Positions 43,908 to 52,597 of a stretch of DNA of 64,000 bases are shown piece by piece (within the stretch, counting starts at the first letter, position 1; the number at the start of each line of letters is the position of its first letter). Under the pieces are notes generated by a model. It was not told the origin of the DNA and did no database searches. It saw only the letters and a list, made by a program, of their open reading frames with translations. The stretch covers positions 186,001 through 250,000 of the forward strand of contig NZ_JAZHRX010000001.1 in assembly GCF_036924645.1 (NCBI RefSeq), read 5' to 3'. Position numbers and translations under genes: made by a program. This stretch comes from Bradyrhizobium sp. AZCC 2176 (lineage in GTDB: Bacteria; Pseudomonadota; Alphaproteobacteria; Rhizobiales; Xanthobacteraceae).

Positions 43908-45163
43908 GGAAAAAGCCCCCGCACGTTCTTGGCGGCGCGCACCTTCTCGACGCCGATCGCCATCGCAGCCGTGCGGTGCGGAACCTTGTCGGCCCTGGCC
44001 CGCTGCAGCATCTGGTCGAAGGCGCGATCTAGGATCGCATACTCGCGCCGCGTCACCTCCTCTTCCTCCCAGAACAATTGCTGCAGGTCCTGCACCCATT
44101 CGAAGTAGCTGACCACGACGCCGCCGGAATTGCAGAGAATGTCGGGGATCAGGAACAATTCATCTTGACGCTTCTCCAGCACCAGATCGGCTTCCGGCGT
44201 GGTCGGCCCATTGGCGCCCTCGGCCAGCACGCGGCACTTGAGATTTTCGGCGACCTTGGCGTCGATCACGCGCTCCATCGCCGCCGGCACCAGCACTTCG
44301 CAAGGCAGCGTGAGAATCTGTTCGGGGTCGAAGGCGAGCTCGTTGGAGAATCCGGCGATGCTGCCATGCTTGCCGGCATGCCGCATCAGCGCAGGAATAT
44401 CGAGCCCGGCCGGATCATGCAGTGCGCCAGTGTGATCGCTGACGGCGATGATCTTCAGGCCATATTGTTGTAGTTCCAGCGCGGCGTAGGAGCCGACATT
44501 GCCAAAGCCCTGGATCACGGCGGTCGCGGTGCCGGGATTGATCGACAACTCCTTCAACACGCGCTTGGCGAGATAGGCGACACCGCGGCCGGTTGCTTCG
44601 CGCCGGCCGAGCGTGCCGCCGGATGAGACCGGCTTGCCGGTGACGATCTCGGTCACGGTTTGGCCCTGATACATCGAATAGGTATCCATGAACCAGGCCA
44701 TCACCTGCTCGTTGGTGCCCATGTCGGGCGCCATCACATCGGTGTGCGGACCGACGAACGGGATCATCTCCTGCATATAGCGCCGCGACAGCCCTTCCAA
44801 CTCGCGCTTGGAAATGGTGGAGAGATCGACATTGACGCCGCCCTTGGCACCGCCATAGGGCAAACCGACAAGGGCACATTTCCAGCTCATCCAGATCGCG
44901 AGCGCCGCGACCTCGCCGATGTCGACCGAGGGTGCAAACCGCGTGCCGCCTTTGGTCGGACCGAGGGTGAGGTGGTGCTGGACACGATAGCCTTCGAACA
45001 CCGCGACGGTACCGTCGTCGCGGTGGATCGGGCAAGAGACAGTCACTGCCCGCTTCGGCATCAGGATGCGGTCGCGCTCGTCCATCGGGATTTCGAGATG
45101 GTTGGCGATGACACCAAACTGGTTAACCGCCATGTCGAACACCGGACCGGAATAAACCGTCAT
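43904..45163 (-). CDS. Glu/Leu/Phe/Val dehydrogenase, glutamate dehydrogenase-like
   Basis: A 419-residue NAD(P)-dependent glutamate dehydrogenase. GGTRFAPSVD and the catalytic PYGGAKGGVNVD (the Lys that binds substrate) are present; the nucleotide fold is AVIQGFGNVGSYAA, followed by IIAVSDHTGA. NGPTTPEAD completes the family pattern. ATG 45163 has GGAGG five bases upstream; ATG 45166 is an alternative. It probably interconverts glutamate and 2-oxoglutarate. The stop overlaps the VOC gene. The 45164-45392 gap holds divergent promoters for this gene and the sugar kinase; I see no clear hairpin. Confidence 0.93.
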   Translation of the reverse strand: MTVYSGPVFDMAVNQFGVIANHLEIPMDERDRILMPKRAVTVSCPIHRDDGTVAVFEGYRVQHHLTLGPTKGGTRFAPSVDIGEVAALAIWMSWKCALVGLPYGGAKGGVNVDLSTISKRELEGLSRRYMQEMIPFVGPHTDVMAPDMGTNEQVMAWFMDTYSMYQGQTVTEIVTGKPVSSGGTLGRREATGRGVAYLAKRVLKELSINPGTATAVIQGFGNVGSYAALELQQYGLKIIAVSDHTGALHDPAGLDIPALMRHAGKHGSIAGFSNELAFDPEQILTLPCEVLVPAAMERVIDAKVAENLKCRVLAEGANGPTTPEADLVLEKRQDELFLIPDILCNSGGVVVSYFEWVQDLQQLFWEEEEVTRREYAILDRAFDQMLQRARADKVPHRTAAMAIGVEKVRAAKNVRGLFP

Positions 45164-45392
45164 CATTTCCTCCACTTTTGTCGCGCCGCTGGGGAAACCC
45201 GGGCAGCCGTCAGCCGTTATACGACGGTATGCCCAAGCCCCCCTTAAGGACGGTCGCAGTTTCCTCTATACTCCCATCTCAAGCTGCAAAGACGGCACGG
45301 TTGCGAATAATTTCAGCGAATGCATCCGATAACCGGTGCTAATGTACGCGCGCCGGGCCGGGACCACCCCTAAAGCTCATGACGGAAAACGA

Positions 45393-46304
45393 ATGCAGGC
45401 TCTCTTCATCGGACAGACCTATATCGACGTTACCTTCATCACCGACCACATGCCGACCGGCGACGAAAAACATGTGGCGTCCGCCTATGCGGTGTCGTTT
45501 GGCGGCAACGCCGTCACGGCGGCATTCTGCTGCGCCAAGCTCGGCATCGTGCCGGACCTGATCGCGACTATGGCCAACGACTGGCTCGGCCGCATGTTTC
45601 AGGACATGGCCGCGAAATACGGAATCTCGATCCATCCGCGCAAGGTCAACTCCTCGTCACTGTCCTTCATCATGCCGAAGGAGGGCAAGCGCGCCATCGT
45701 GCGCTGTCGCGACGACGAGCACATTCATCCTTTCCCGATGCTGAATTTGAAGGGCTGCCGCGCTCTGCATATCGACGGCCACCAGCCGGACGCCGCAATC
45801 CACTACGCAAAGCTCTGCCGCGAGGACGGCATTCTGACATCGCTCGACGGTGGCGGCCTGCGCACCAATACCCACGAGCTGTTGGAGTTCATAGATGTCG
45901 CCATCGTTGCCGAGCGGCTGTGCGAGCAGATGGACAAGACGCCGGAGGCCATGCTCGACTATCTCAAGAGCCGCGGCTGCAGGGTCGGCGGCGTCACCAT
46001 GGGAGAGCAAGGCCTGCTCTGGTATGACGAGACCGGCGCGGTCCGCAAGCTGCCCGCGCTGCCAATGGCGCCCGAGCGCGTGATCGATACCAACGGCGCC
46101 GGTGACGTATTTCATGGCGCTTACGTGTTTTCGTATCTCAACAATCCCGCGAAAGGCTGGCACGACCATTTCGAGTTTGCGCGCGCCGCCTCGACCTATA
46201 AGATCCAGCGCCTCGGCAACGAGGCCGGATTGCCGACGCTTGCCGATATCGAAGCCGTCAAGCAGGAGTTCCAGACCGGGCGTAAGAAGGAGTTTTGGGA
46301 TTAG
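45393..46304 (+). CDS. PfkB family sugar kinase
   Basis: A 303-residue carbohydrate kinase. An N-terminal FIGQTYIDVTFITDHMPTGDEKHVAS replaces the usual GxNxxD loop, the anionic-hole motif is NGAGDVFHGAY, and the FGGNAVTAAFCCAKLG segment is the PfkB glycine-rich signature. ATG 45393 follows GGAAAACGA; an upstream open frame from 45336 lacks a ribosome site. It is followed after 19 bases by a second, ribokinase-like PfkB gene. The sugar or nucleoside phosphorylated is unknown. Confidence 0.9.
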   Translation: MQALFIGQTYIDVTFITDHMPTGDEKHVASAYAVSFGGNAVTAAFCCAKLGIVPDLIATMANDWLGRMFQDMAAKYGISIHPRKVNSSSLSFIMPKEGKRAIVRCRDDEHIHPFPMLNLKGCRALHIDGHQPDAAIHYAKLCREDGILTSLDGGGLRTNTHELLEFIDVAIVAERLCEQMDKTPEAMLDYLKSRGCRVGGVTMGEQGLLWYDETGAVRKLPALPMAPERVIDTNGAGDVFHGAYVFSYLNNPAKGWHDHFEFARAASTYKIQRLGNEAGLPTLADIEAVKQEFQTGRKKEFWD

Positions 46305-46323
46305 GCAATCCTTGAGAAGTAAT

Positions 46324-47238
46324 TTGGGGCGCGTCTTCATCGCCGGCAGCATCAATATGGATGTGGTGGCGACAGCCAGCCGGCATCCCAGGGTCGGCGA
46401 AACCGTCGCAGGCCAAGCCGTGCATTATTTTCCGGGCGGCAAGGGCGCAAACCAGGCGGTGGCCGCCGCGAAGCTCGGCGCGACAGCCACGCTGATCGGC
46501 CGGCTCGGCACGGATGCTTTTGGGCAGCAGTTGCGCACGTTTCTTAGCCTGCAAGGCGTCGACCTCGCTCTGGTCAAGGACACCGCGGACATTCACACCG
46601 GAACGGCCATCATCACCATCGCCGATGCCGACAACACCATCGTGGTCGTTCCCGGCGCCAATGCACTTGTCAGTGCCGAGGATGTCGCGCTTGCCGCCCT
46701 TACAAAGGGCGACGTCGCCGTCAGCCAATTCGAAATCCCCTTGCCCACGATCGGCGCCTTCTTCAGACAGGCGCGCGCGGCAGGTGCCACCACGATCCTC
46801 AACCCGGCGCCGGCCATCGCCTGTGGGCCCGAGTTGCTCGACCTCGTTGACATCCTGATCCTCAACGAGACGGAGTTGGGGTTTCTCGCGCAGACCGAGC
46901 TTCACGATACCGACGAGCCCGCCCGTTTCATTGAAGCAGCGCGACGCCTGCCAACCGCTTCAGACAAGATCATCTGCGTCACGCTGGGCAAGCGCGGAGT
47001 GCTCGCGCTTGTAGGCGGCGAGCCTTCGCTGATTGCGGGACGTGCCGTGAAGGCGGTGGACACCACCGGTGCCGGCGATTGCCTCGTCGGCGCGCTCGCC
47101 GCGCAGCTCGCCAATGGAAAGGCGATCCGCGACGCGCTCGAATACGCCAATGCCGCCGCATCGATCTGCGTGCAGCGCATGGGCGCCGCACCATCGATGC
47201 CGACAGCGGCCGAGGTGGCGAGCGTCGTCGATTCGTAG
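46324..47238 (+). CDS. Ribokinase-like PfkB family kinase
   Basis: A 304-residue protein much closer to ribokinase than its neighbour: AGSINMD, PGGKGANQAVAAAKLGA and the catalytic DTTGAGDCLVGALAA are all present. No ATG fits the family N-terminus; TTG 46324, four bases after GAGAAG, gives a protein starting GRVFIAGSINMD. The open frame up to 46102 overlaps the preceding kinase in another frame and is not credible. Its TAG lies inside a perfect hairpin at 47235-47269. It probably phosphorylates ribose or a related sugar after uptake. Confidence 0.9.
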   Translation: MGRVFIAGSINMDVVATASRHPRVGETVAGQAVHYFPGGKGANQAVAAAKLGATATLIGRLGTDAFGQQLRTFLSLQGVDLALVKDTADIHTGTAIITIADADNTIVVVPGANALVSAEDVALAALTKGDVAVSQFEIPLPTIGAFFRQARAAGATTILNPAPAIACGPELLDLVDILILNETELGFLAQTELHDTDEPARFIEAARRLPTASDKIICVTLGKRGVLALVGGEPSLIAGRAVKAVDTTGAGDCLVGALAAQLANGKAIRDALEYANAAASICVQRMGAAPSMPTAAEVASVVDS

Positions 47239-47269
47239 CCCGGATAGAGCGAAGCGCAATCCGGGCTAC
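47235..47269. terminator. 11-bp perfect hairpin containing the kinase stop codon
   Basis: GTAGCCCGGAT (47235-47245) and ATCCGGGCTAC (47259-47269) are perfect inverted arms between the convergent kinase and flavoprotein genes; the TAG stop of the kinase is within the left arm. No T-run follows, but its convergent location suits a bidirectional transcript end. The sequence belongs to a frequent GTAGCCCGGAT repeat type (memory). Confidence 0.6.
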
Positions 47270-47292
47270 GTGCTCGCGCTCCGCTTGTCAAT

Positions 47293-48513
47293 TTAAGCCA
47301 GCGCGCTCTTCAGATCGAAGCTGCTATCAGCCGCCTGCTCAGGCGTGATCGACCCGTGGGCGGCGAGCAGTCTCCGGCCGAACATGTGGTCGCCAGCGCG
47401 GTTGACCGACTCGATACCGACGAGTTGCCCGGCCTTGTAGCAGAAGGCGGAGAACGCTCCCTGCGCGCGATCGCCACGCACCACCACGCGGTCGTAGCCG
47501 GTGGTCAGTCCCACCATCTGCAGCTTGTCGGGCCCCTGATCGCTCCAGAACCAGGGCAAGCCGTCGTAGGGCTTGGCATCGCCGGTCAGCCGGGCCGCAA
47601 CGCAACGCGCGTGGTCGGTGGCGTTCTGCACTGACTCCAGCCGCAACGAGCCGCCGAACCGTGGGCTCGCATACAGCGCGCAATCGCCTATCGCCGAGAT
47701 GTTCGGATCGGAGGTCAGCAAATGCTCGTCGACCACGATGCCGGCCGCAACCTTCAGCCCAGCCTCCGCCGCCAGTTCGACATTGGGCAGGACGCCGACG
47801 CCGACTACGATCAGATCGGCTTTGATATGCCGCCCGTCGCTGAGGCTCACACCGGTGACCTTGCTGCCGTCGCTCTCGATGCTGGTGACCTGGACGCCGA
47901 GATGAATCCGGATGCCGGCCGCGGTGTGCCGCGATTGAAAGTATTCCGAGATTTCCGCCGTCACCGCGCGTGCCATTACCCGCGGGGCGAGTTCGATGAC
48001 GTCGACTTCAAGGCCTTTGGCCCGGGCGGTCGCCGCGAACTCCAGGCCGATGAATCCGGCACCGATGACGACGACGCGCTGGCCCGCCGTGATGTAGTCG
48101 CGCAGGGATTGGCTTTCGTCGAGCGTGCGCAGATAGCGCACGCTGTCGAGATTGGCGTTCGGGATATCGAGCAGGCGATTGCGCGCGCCGGTCGCCAGCA
48201 CCAGGTGGCCGTAGTCGAGCGAAGCGCCGGAGGCGAGCGACACCTTGCGCGCGGCGCGGTCGATCGATACCGCGCGATCGGACATCAGGTCGAGGTTCTG
48301 GTCATGATAAAATTTTTCCGGCCGGAACATCAGGCTGTCGGGTCCGCCGGTACCCTTCAGATAAGCCTTCGAGAGCGGCGGCCGCTGATACGGCAGATGG
48401 CCTTCGTCGTTCAGCAGCGAGATGCGTTCGCAAAACCCGTGCTGACGCAGCGACATCGCAAGCTGAAAGCCCGCGTGGCCCGCGCCAATGATGACAACCG
48501 GTCCTGTCGTCAT
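47293..48513 (-). CDS. FAD-dependent ferredoxin reductase, rhodocoxin/putidaredoxin reductase-like
   Basis: A 406-residue NAD(P)H oxidoreductase. VVIIGAGHAGFQLAMSL binds FAD, the second Rossmann fold VVVIGAGFIGLEFAATA binds NAD(P)H, and ISAIGDCALY is the second FAD contact. There is no redox CxxC, as expected of ferredoxin reductases that feed P450 or dioxygenase systems. The PYQRPPLSKAYLKG segment is a family marker. It could reduce a ferredoxin for the P450 at 29438, although no ferredoxin gene is in the window and the two genes are 17 kb apart. Confidence 0.92.
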   Translation of the reverse strand: MTTGPVVIIGAGHAGFQLAMSLRQHGFCERISLLNDEGHLPYQRPPLSKAYLKGTGGPDSLMFRPEKFYHDQNLDLMSDRAVSIDRAARKVSLASGASLDYGHLVLATGARNRLLDIPNANLDSVRYLRTLDESQSLRDYITAGQRVVVIGAGFIGLEFAATARAKGLEVDVIELAPRVMARAVTAEISEYFQSRHTAAGIRIHLGVQVTSIESDGSKVTGVSLSDGRHIKADLIVVGVGVLPNVELAAEAGLKVAAGIVVDEHLLTSDPNISAIGDCALYASPRFGGSLRLESVQNATDHARCVAARLTGDAKPYDGLPWFWSDQGPDKLQMVGLTTGYDRVVVRGDRAQGAFSAFCYKAGQLVGIESVNRAGDHMFGRRLLAAHGSITPEQAADSSFDLKSALA

Positions 48514-48751
48514 GGGAACATCCTACGTTCGAGCACACGGGAATGACCCATGTCGTTTCCTCTCCGCTGATTTTGGCTTGCCTGTCTCGTCCTTTGGGCG
48601 CGGCGCTCGTGTCCGTCCCGAACGATGACAGGCCCTATCTGACCTCATGGCGCGAGCAGACGCAAGAGCGCCGTGGCCCAGGAGGGAAGATCGCGGCGCA
48701 TTTTGCGGGCCTTGCCGGGGATTGTCACCTCTTGCCTTCTGCTATTTAAAT

Positions 48752-48780
48752 GCTGGGCCCGTTCAGAGCCGAGGCCCAGC
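48752..48780 (+). promoter_or_regulatory. Hairpin enclosing the ribosome site of the enoyl-CoA hydratase gene
   Basis: GCTGGGCC (48752-48759) pairs perfectly with GGCCCAGC (48773-48780), ending one base before the ATG at 48782. The likely ribosome site GAGG (48771-48774) is half buried in the stem. An AT-rich TATTTAAAT (48743-48751) directly upstream may be the -10 element. The upstream 48514-48742 holds nothing else I can name. Confidence 0.45.
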
Positions 48781-48781
48781 C

Positions 48782-49579
48782 ATGCCGACCTCCGATGATA
48801 CCGCCGCCAGCGACCCTGCCCTGCTCCGGATCGAGGGTCCGATTGCCACCATCACCCTGAACCGGCCTGCGGCCTTCAATTCCATCAACCTGTCGATCGC
48901 GCAAAAGCTCGAGCAGCTCGGCGCGGAGGTCGAGGGCAACGACGATATCCGCGTGCTTGTCATCGAGGGCGAGGGCCGCGCCTTCTCCGCCGGCGGCGAT
49001 CTGCAAACCATCGGCGCGGCCGCCGCCAATGATGCCATCGCGCCCGTGGTCGGCGAGTTGCTGAAGCACTACCACGCCTTTATCGAGACGGTGCGGCGGA
49101 TGCCAAAGATCGTTCTGTCCAGCGTCCACGGCTCCGCCGCCGGCGCCGGGATGGGGCTGGCCTTCGTTGCCGACCTCTGCATTGCCGCCGACGACGCCCG
49201 CTTCACGCCGGCCTATGCCAAGATCGGCGTCTCGCCGGATGGCGGCAGCACGGTCGGCATGGTCGGCACCGTCGGCACGCGCCGCGCGCTGCAGCTATTC
49301 TTGGCCGAAGACAGTTTTACCGCGCAACAGGCCTATGAATGGGGCCTGGTCGCCCGCGTCGTTCCGGCAGCAGAGTTGAAAGCAGAAACGCGCAAATTCG
49401 CCGAGCGGCTGGCGCAGAACCCGCCCGCGGCGATCGCAGGCACCAAGTCGCTGGTCTATCAGGCAGCGGTCACGCCGACCAGGCAGCAACTCGATGCCGA
49501 GGAAGCGAAGATCATCGACGCCATGCAGACCGAGGATTTTCGCGTCGCGGTGAAGAAGTTCACCAGCAAGTCGAAGTGA
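48782..49579 (+). CDS. Enoyl-CoA hydratase/isomerase family protein
   Basis: A 265-residue crotonase-fold enzyme. The oxyanion holes are formed by EGRAFSAGGDLQTIG and SVHGSAAGAGMGLAF. The position of the first catalytic Glu is replaced by other residues (DDARFTPAYAKIGVSPDGGST), and Asp in PDGGST takes the second acidic position, as in isomerase-type members. The start at ATG 48782 is fixed by the family N-terminus after a short Pro/Ser/Thr lead. The gene stands alone. Beta-oxidation of a CoA thioester is the likely role; the substrate is unclear. Confidence 0.88.
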   Translation: MPTSDDTAASDPALLRIEGPIATITLNRPAAFNSINLSIAQKLEQLGAEVEGNDDIRVLVIEGEGRAFSAGGDLQTIGAAAANDAIAPVVGELLKHYHAFIETVRRMPKIVLSSVHGSAAGAGMGLAFVADLCIAADDARFTPAYAKIGVSPDGGSTVGMVGTVGTRRALQLFLAEDSFTAQQAYEWGLVARVVPAAELKAETRKFAERLAQNPPAAIAGTKSLVYQAAVTPTRQQLDAEEAKIIDAMQTEDFRVAVKKFTSKSK

Positions 49580-49686
49580 CCGGTGGCGGCGCCATCGGGC
49601 TCTTTCATCACGGCGCACCGTTTAGATTTGAAGCACCGGCGATGTGTGGACTGTCGATGAGTGGGTTAGTGGCGCCCACCCTCGGT

Positions 49687-49714
49687 GTCGTCGCTGCGAG
49701 CTCGCAGGGACGAC
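49687..49714. repeat. Near-perfect 14-bp palindrome between convergent genes
   Basis: GTCGTCGCTGCGAG (49687-49700) and CTCGCAGGGACGAC (49701-49714) are reverse complements with one mismatch. It lies between the stops of the enoyl-CoA hydratase and dehydratase genes and is one more copy of the GTCGT...ACGAC family. Confidence 0.55.
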
Positions 49715-49720
49715 ATTGAC

Positions 49721-51427
49721 CTACCCCTTGCCCTGCCCGCGCATGAAATCGAAGTCGCAGCCCTCGTCGGCCTGCAAAATCGTCTCGTTGAACAGGTGGG
49801 CGTAGCCGCGCCTGGCCCAATCGGGCGTCACAGCCGGCGCCAGCGCCGCGCGGCGTTTTTCCAACTCCGCGTTGTCGACGAGCAGATCGATGCTGCGCTT
49901 CGCGACATCGAGGCGGATCATGTCCCCGTTCTTGACCAGCGCCAGCGGACCGCCCACGGCGGATTCAGGCGTGATGTGCAGCACGATGGTGCCGAACGCC
50001 GTGCCACTCATGCGCGCGTCCGAGATCCGCACCATGTCCTTGGTGCCGCCGCGTGCGAGCTTCTTCGGGATCGGGAGATAGCCCGCCTCCGGCATGCCGG
50101 GCGCGCCCTTGGGACCGGCATTGCGCAGCACCAGCACGTCATCGGCGTTGACGTCGAGATCGGGATCGTCGACCCGCAGCGTCATGTCTTCGACGGATTC
50201 GAACACCACGGCACGGCCGGTATGCTGCAGCAGTTTCGGGCTCGCCGCCGATTGCTTGATGACGGCGCCGCGCGGCGCAAGGTTGCCATGCAGCACCGCC
50301 ATCGCACCTTCGCTCTTGATCGGATTGTTGCGCGGACGGATGGCGTCCTGTCCCGGCACCTCCTCGGCGAGGGCTACGACATCGCGCAGCGTTTGCCCCG
50401 TAATGGTCTTGGCATCGAGGTCGACAAGATCGCCAAGCTGCGCCATCAGTTTGGGCACGCCGCCGGCATGATGGAAATGCTCCATGTAGTGCTCGCCTGA
50501 GGGCTTCAGGTCGATCAGCACGGGCACCTCGCGGCCGAGCTTGTCGAACGCTTCGAGATCGATGCGGTGTTTGGTGCGGTTGGCGATTGCCGTCAGATGA
50601 ATGAGCCCGTTGGTCGAGCCGCCGATCGCCTGCAGCACCACTTGCGCGTTTTGGAATGAGGCCGCCGTGAGCAATTCGCTCGGCTTTGGCCCCTTCGCCT
50701 TGGCCATCGCGGCTGCGACCTTGCCGCTCGCCTCCGCCGAGCGAAAACGCTCGGCATGCGGCGCGGGAATCGTCGCGCTCATCGGCAGCGACAGGCCGAG
50801 CGCCTCGGTGATGCACGCCATGGTCGAGGCCGTACCCATCACCATGCAGGTGCCGACCGAAGGCGCAAGCCGGCCGTTGACGGCTTCGATCTCGACATCG
50901 TCTATTTCGCCGGCGCGATATTTTCCCCACAGCCTCCGGCAATCCGTGCATGCCCCGAGCACCTCGCCCTTGTGATGCCCGACCACCATCGGCCCCACCG
51001 GAATGACGACGGTCGGCAGATCGGCGCTGACCGCCGCCATGATCTGTGCCGGCAAGGTCTTGTCGCAGCCGCCGATCACGACCACGGCGTCCATCGGCTG
51101 CGCGCGGATCATCTCCTCGGTATCCATCGCCATCAGATTGCGCAGATACATCGAGGTCGGAAACGCAAAGCTCTCGGCGATCGAGATGGTCGGGAACACC
51201 ATCGGCATGGCGCCCGACAGCATCACGCCGCGCTTCACCGCTTCGATGATCTGCGGAACGTTGCCGTGACAGGGATTGTAGTCGCTGTAGGTATTGGTGA
51301 TGCCGACGATCGGCCTGTTCAGCGCATCGTCCGAATATCCCATCGCCTTGATGAAGGCCTTGCGCAGGAACAGCGAGAAGCCAGCGTCGCCATAACTCGT
51401 CAGTCCCTTGCGAAGTCCGTCGGCCAT
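49721..51427 (-). CDS. IlvD/Edd family dehydratase, probably a sugar-acid dehydratase
   Basis: A 568-residue Fe-S dehydratase. The three conserved Cys positions are in YNPCHGN, GGCDKTLPA and GTASTMACITEA, the pattern of the [2Fe-2S] pentonate/hexonate dehydratases, and the C-terminal SDARMSGTAFGTIVLHI is standard. IlvD proper and sugar-acid dehydratases are hard to separate by eye; the neighbouring uronate dehydrogenase, lactonase and GntR regulator favour a sugar acid (arabinonate, xylonate or galactonate type) converted to a 2-keto-3-deoxy acid. It diverges from the Gfo/Idh gene over a control region with two operator-like sites. AGGAAG precedes ATG 51427. Confidence 0.92.
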   Translation of the reverse strand: MADGLRKGLTSYGDAGFSLFLRKAFIKAMGYSDDALNRPIVGITNTYSDYNPCHGNVPQIIEAVKRGVMLSGAMPMVFPTISIAESFAFPTSMYLRNLMAMDTEEMIRAQPMDAVVVIGGCDKTLPAQIMAAVSADLPTVVIPVGPMVVGHHKGEVLGACTDCRRLWGKYRAGEIDDVEIEAVNGRLAPSVGTCMVMGTASTMACITEALGLSLPMSATIPAPHAERFRSAEASGKVAAAMAKAKGPKPSELLTAASFQNAQVVLQAIGGSTNGLIHLTAIANRTKHRIDLEAFDKLGREVPVLIDLKPSGEHYMEHFHHAGGVPKLMAQLGDLVDLDAKTITGQTLRDVVALAEEVPGQDAIRPRNNPIKSEGAMAVLHGNLAPRGAVIKQSAASPKLLQHTGRAVVFESVEDMTLRVDDPDLDVNADDVLVLRNAGPKGAPGMPEAGYLPIPKKLARGGTKDMVRISDARMSGTAFGTIVLHITPESAVGGPLALVKNGDMIRLDVAKRSIDLLVDNAELEKRRAALAPAVTPDWARRGYAHLFNETILQADEGCDFDFMRGQGKG

Positions 51428-51471
51428 TTTTTCTTCCTGTCGTTGTGGATGGCACTTAAGGAGGCGGTCGA

Positions 51472-51548
51472 ATTATTGTCAATGCTTGATTATTGTGCGC
51501 AGAAATAACTCATTTCGCCGCATCTGGCGCGATATTATTGACAATAAT
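51472..51548. promoter_or_regulatory. Two operator-like sites in the divergent control region
   Basis: ATTATTGACAATAAT (51534-51548) is a perfect 15-bp palindrome around a central A, and ATTATTGTCAAT (51472-51483) is a second copy with the same left half, 62 bases apart. They lie 45-120 bases from the dehydratase start and 42-118 bases before the Gfo/Idh start. FCD-type GntR regulators bind short palindromes of this kind, and such a regulator is encoded at 52594. Confidence 0.65.
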
Positions 51549-51589
51549 GCGAGTGCGTGCTGACTTTCGCCCATGATCGGAACGCGCCC

Positions 51590-52597
51590 ATGAACCAACC
51601 TTTGCGCATTGGCCTGATCGGCGCCGGCATGGTGAGCCGCCACCATCTGATCGCCTGGGCGACTATACCAGATCAAGCCCGCGTCGTGGCGATCGCCGAT
51701 CCCTCCGCCGAAAACGCGGCGCGGCGCGCGACCGAGTTCGGGATTTCGCAAACCTATGCCGACGCCGAGGCGATGCTCGCGGCCGTGGCGCTCGACGCCA
51801 TCGATATCGCAGCTCCCCGCGAGATGCACGCGCCACTGGTGCGCCTCGCCGCCAAGCACCGGCTGCCGGTGCTTTGCCAGAAGCCGCTCGCGTCCAACCT
51901 GCACGAGGCAATCGAACTCGCCGCCGAGGTCGAGGGTTCAACGCGGCTGATGGTGCACGAGAACTGGCGCTTCCGCGGCTATTACCGTGACGCGGCGGCA
52001 TGGCTGCGCGAGGGTCGCATCGGCCAAGTCAAACAGGCGCATCTCACGCTTTTGACATCGGGCGTGCTGCCGGGGTCGGACGGGCTTTGCCCGGCGCTGG
52101 AGCGGCAGCCCTTCATGCGCCGTGAGCGGCGCATGCTCCTCGCGGAAGTGTTGATCCATCATCTCGATGCGCTGCGCATGCTGCTCGGGCCGCTGCAGGT
52201 GACTGCGGCGCAACTCTCCCGTTCGAGTGAGCAACTCGTCGGCGAGGACGGCGCGGTGATTCAGCTTCGGACCGGCAGCGGCGCGGGCGTTGCGGTCTTT
52301 GCAAGCTTCGCCGCCCACGGGCATCCGGCCGTTCAGGTCGACCGGCTGGAGATTCTCGGCGACAAGGGCGCCATCAGGCTCGACGGGCCATCGCTGACTT
52401 GCTCGGGGGCGTCTGCCGGCGAGCACACCTACGATCTCGCGACCGAATATCAGGGCTCCTATAACCGGACGATCGCGCATTTCGTGAAATCGCTCCGCGA
52501 CGTCTCGCCCTTCGAGACGGCACCGCAGGACAACCTCGAGACCTTGCGCCTGGTCGAGGATTGCTATCGGCTGTCGGGCTGGGAGGCTTCGCGATGA
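51590..52597 (+). CDS. Gfo/Idh/MocA family oxidoreductase (sugar-acid dehydrogenase candidate)
   Basis: A 335-residue NAD(P)-dependent oxidoreductase. IGLIGAGMVSRHHLIAW is the Rossmann loop; the usual EKP reads QKP here (CQKPLASN), a recognised variant in part of the family, keeping the catalytic Lys. The domain then runs through the conserved active-site His region EVLIHHLDALRM. ATG 51590 is chosen from the family N-terminus. The stop overlaps the regulator start (ATGA at 52594), so dehydrogenase and regulator are coupled. It probably oxidises a hydroxyl of the same sugar acid handled by the dehydratase. Confidence 0.9.
   Translation: MNQPLRIGLIGAGMVSRHHLIAWATIPDQARVVAIADPSAENAARRATEFGISQTYADAEAMLAAVALDAIDIAAPREMHAPLVRLAAKHRLPVLCQKPLASNLHEAIELAAEVEGSTRLMVHENWRFRGYYRDAAAWLREGRIGQVKQAHLTLLTSGVLPGSDGLCPALERQPFMRRERRMLLAEVLIHHLDALRMLLGPLQVTAAQLSRSSEQLVGEDGAVIQLRTGSGAGVAVFASFAAHGHPAVQVDRLEILGDKGAIRLDGPSLTCSGASAGEHTYDLATEYQGSYNRTIAHFVKSLRDVSPFETAPQDNLETLRLVEDCYRLSGWEASR

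Noticed and set aside
46102..46323. Upstream extension of the ribokinase-like gene
   Set aside because: It overlaps the preceding kinase gene in another frame and has no family similarity.
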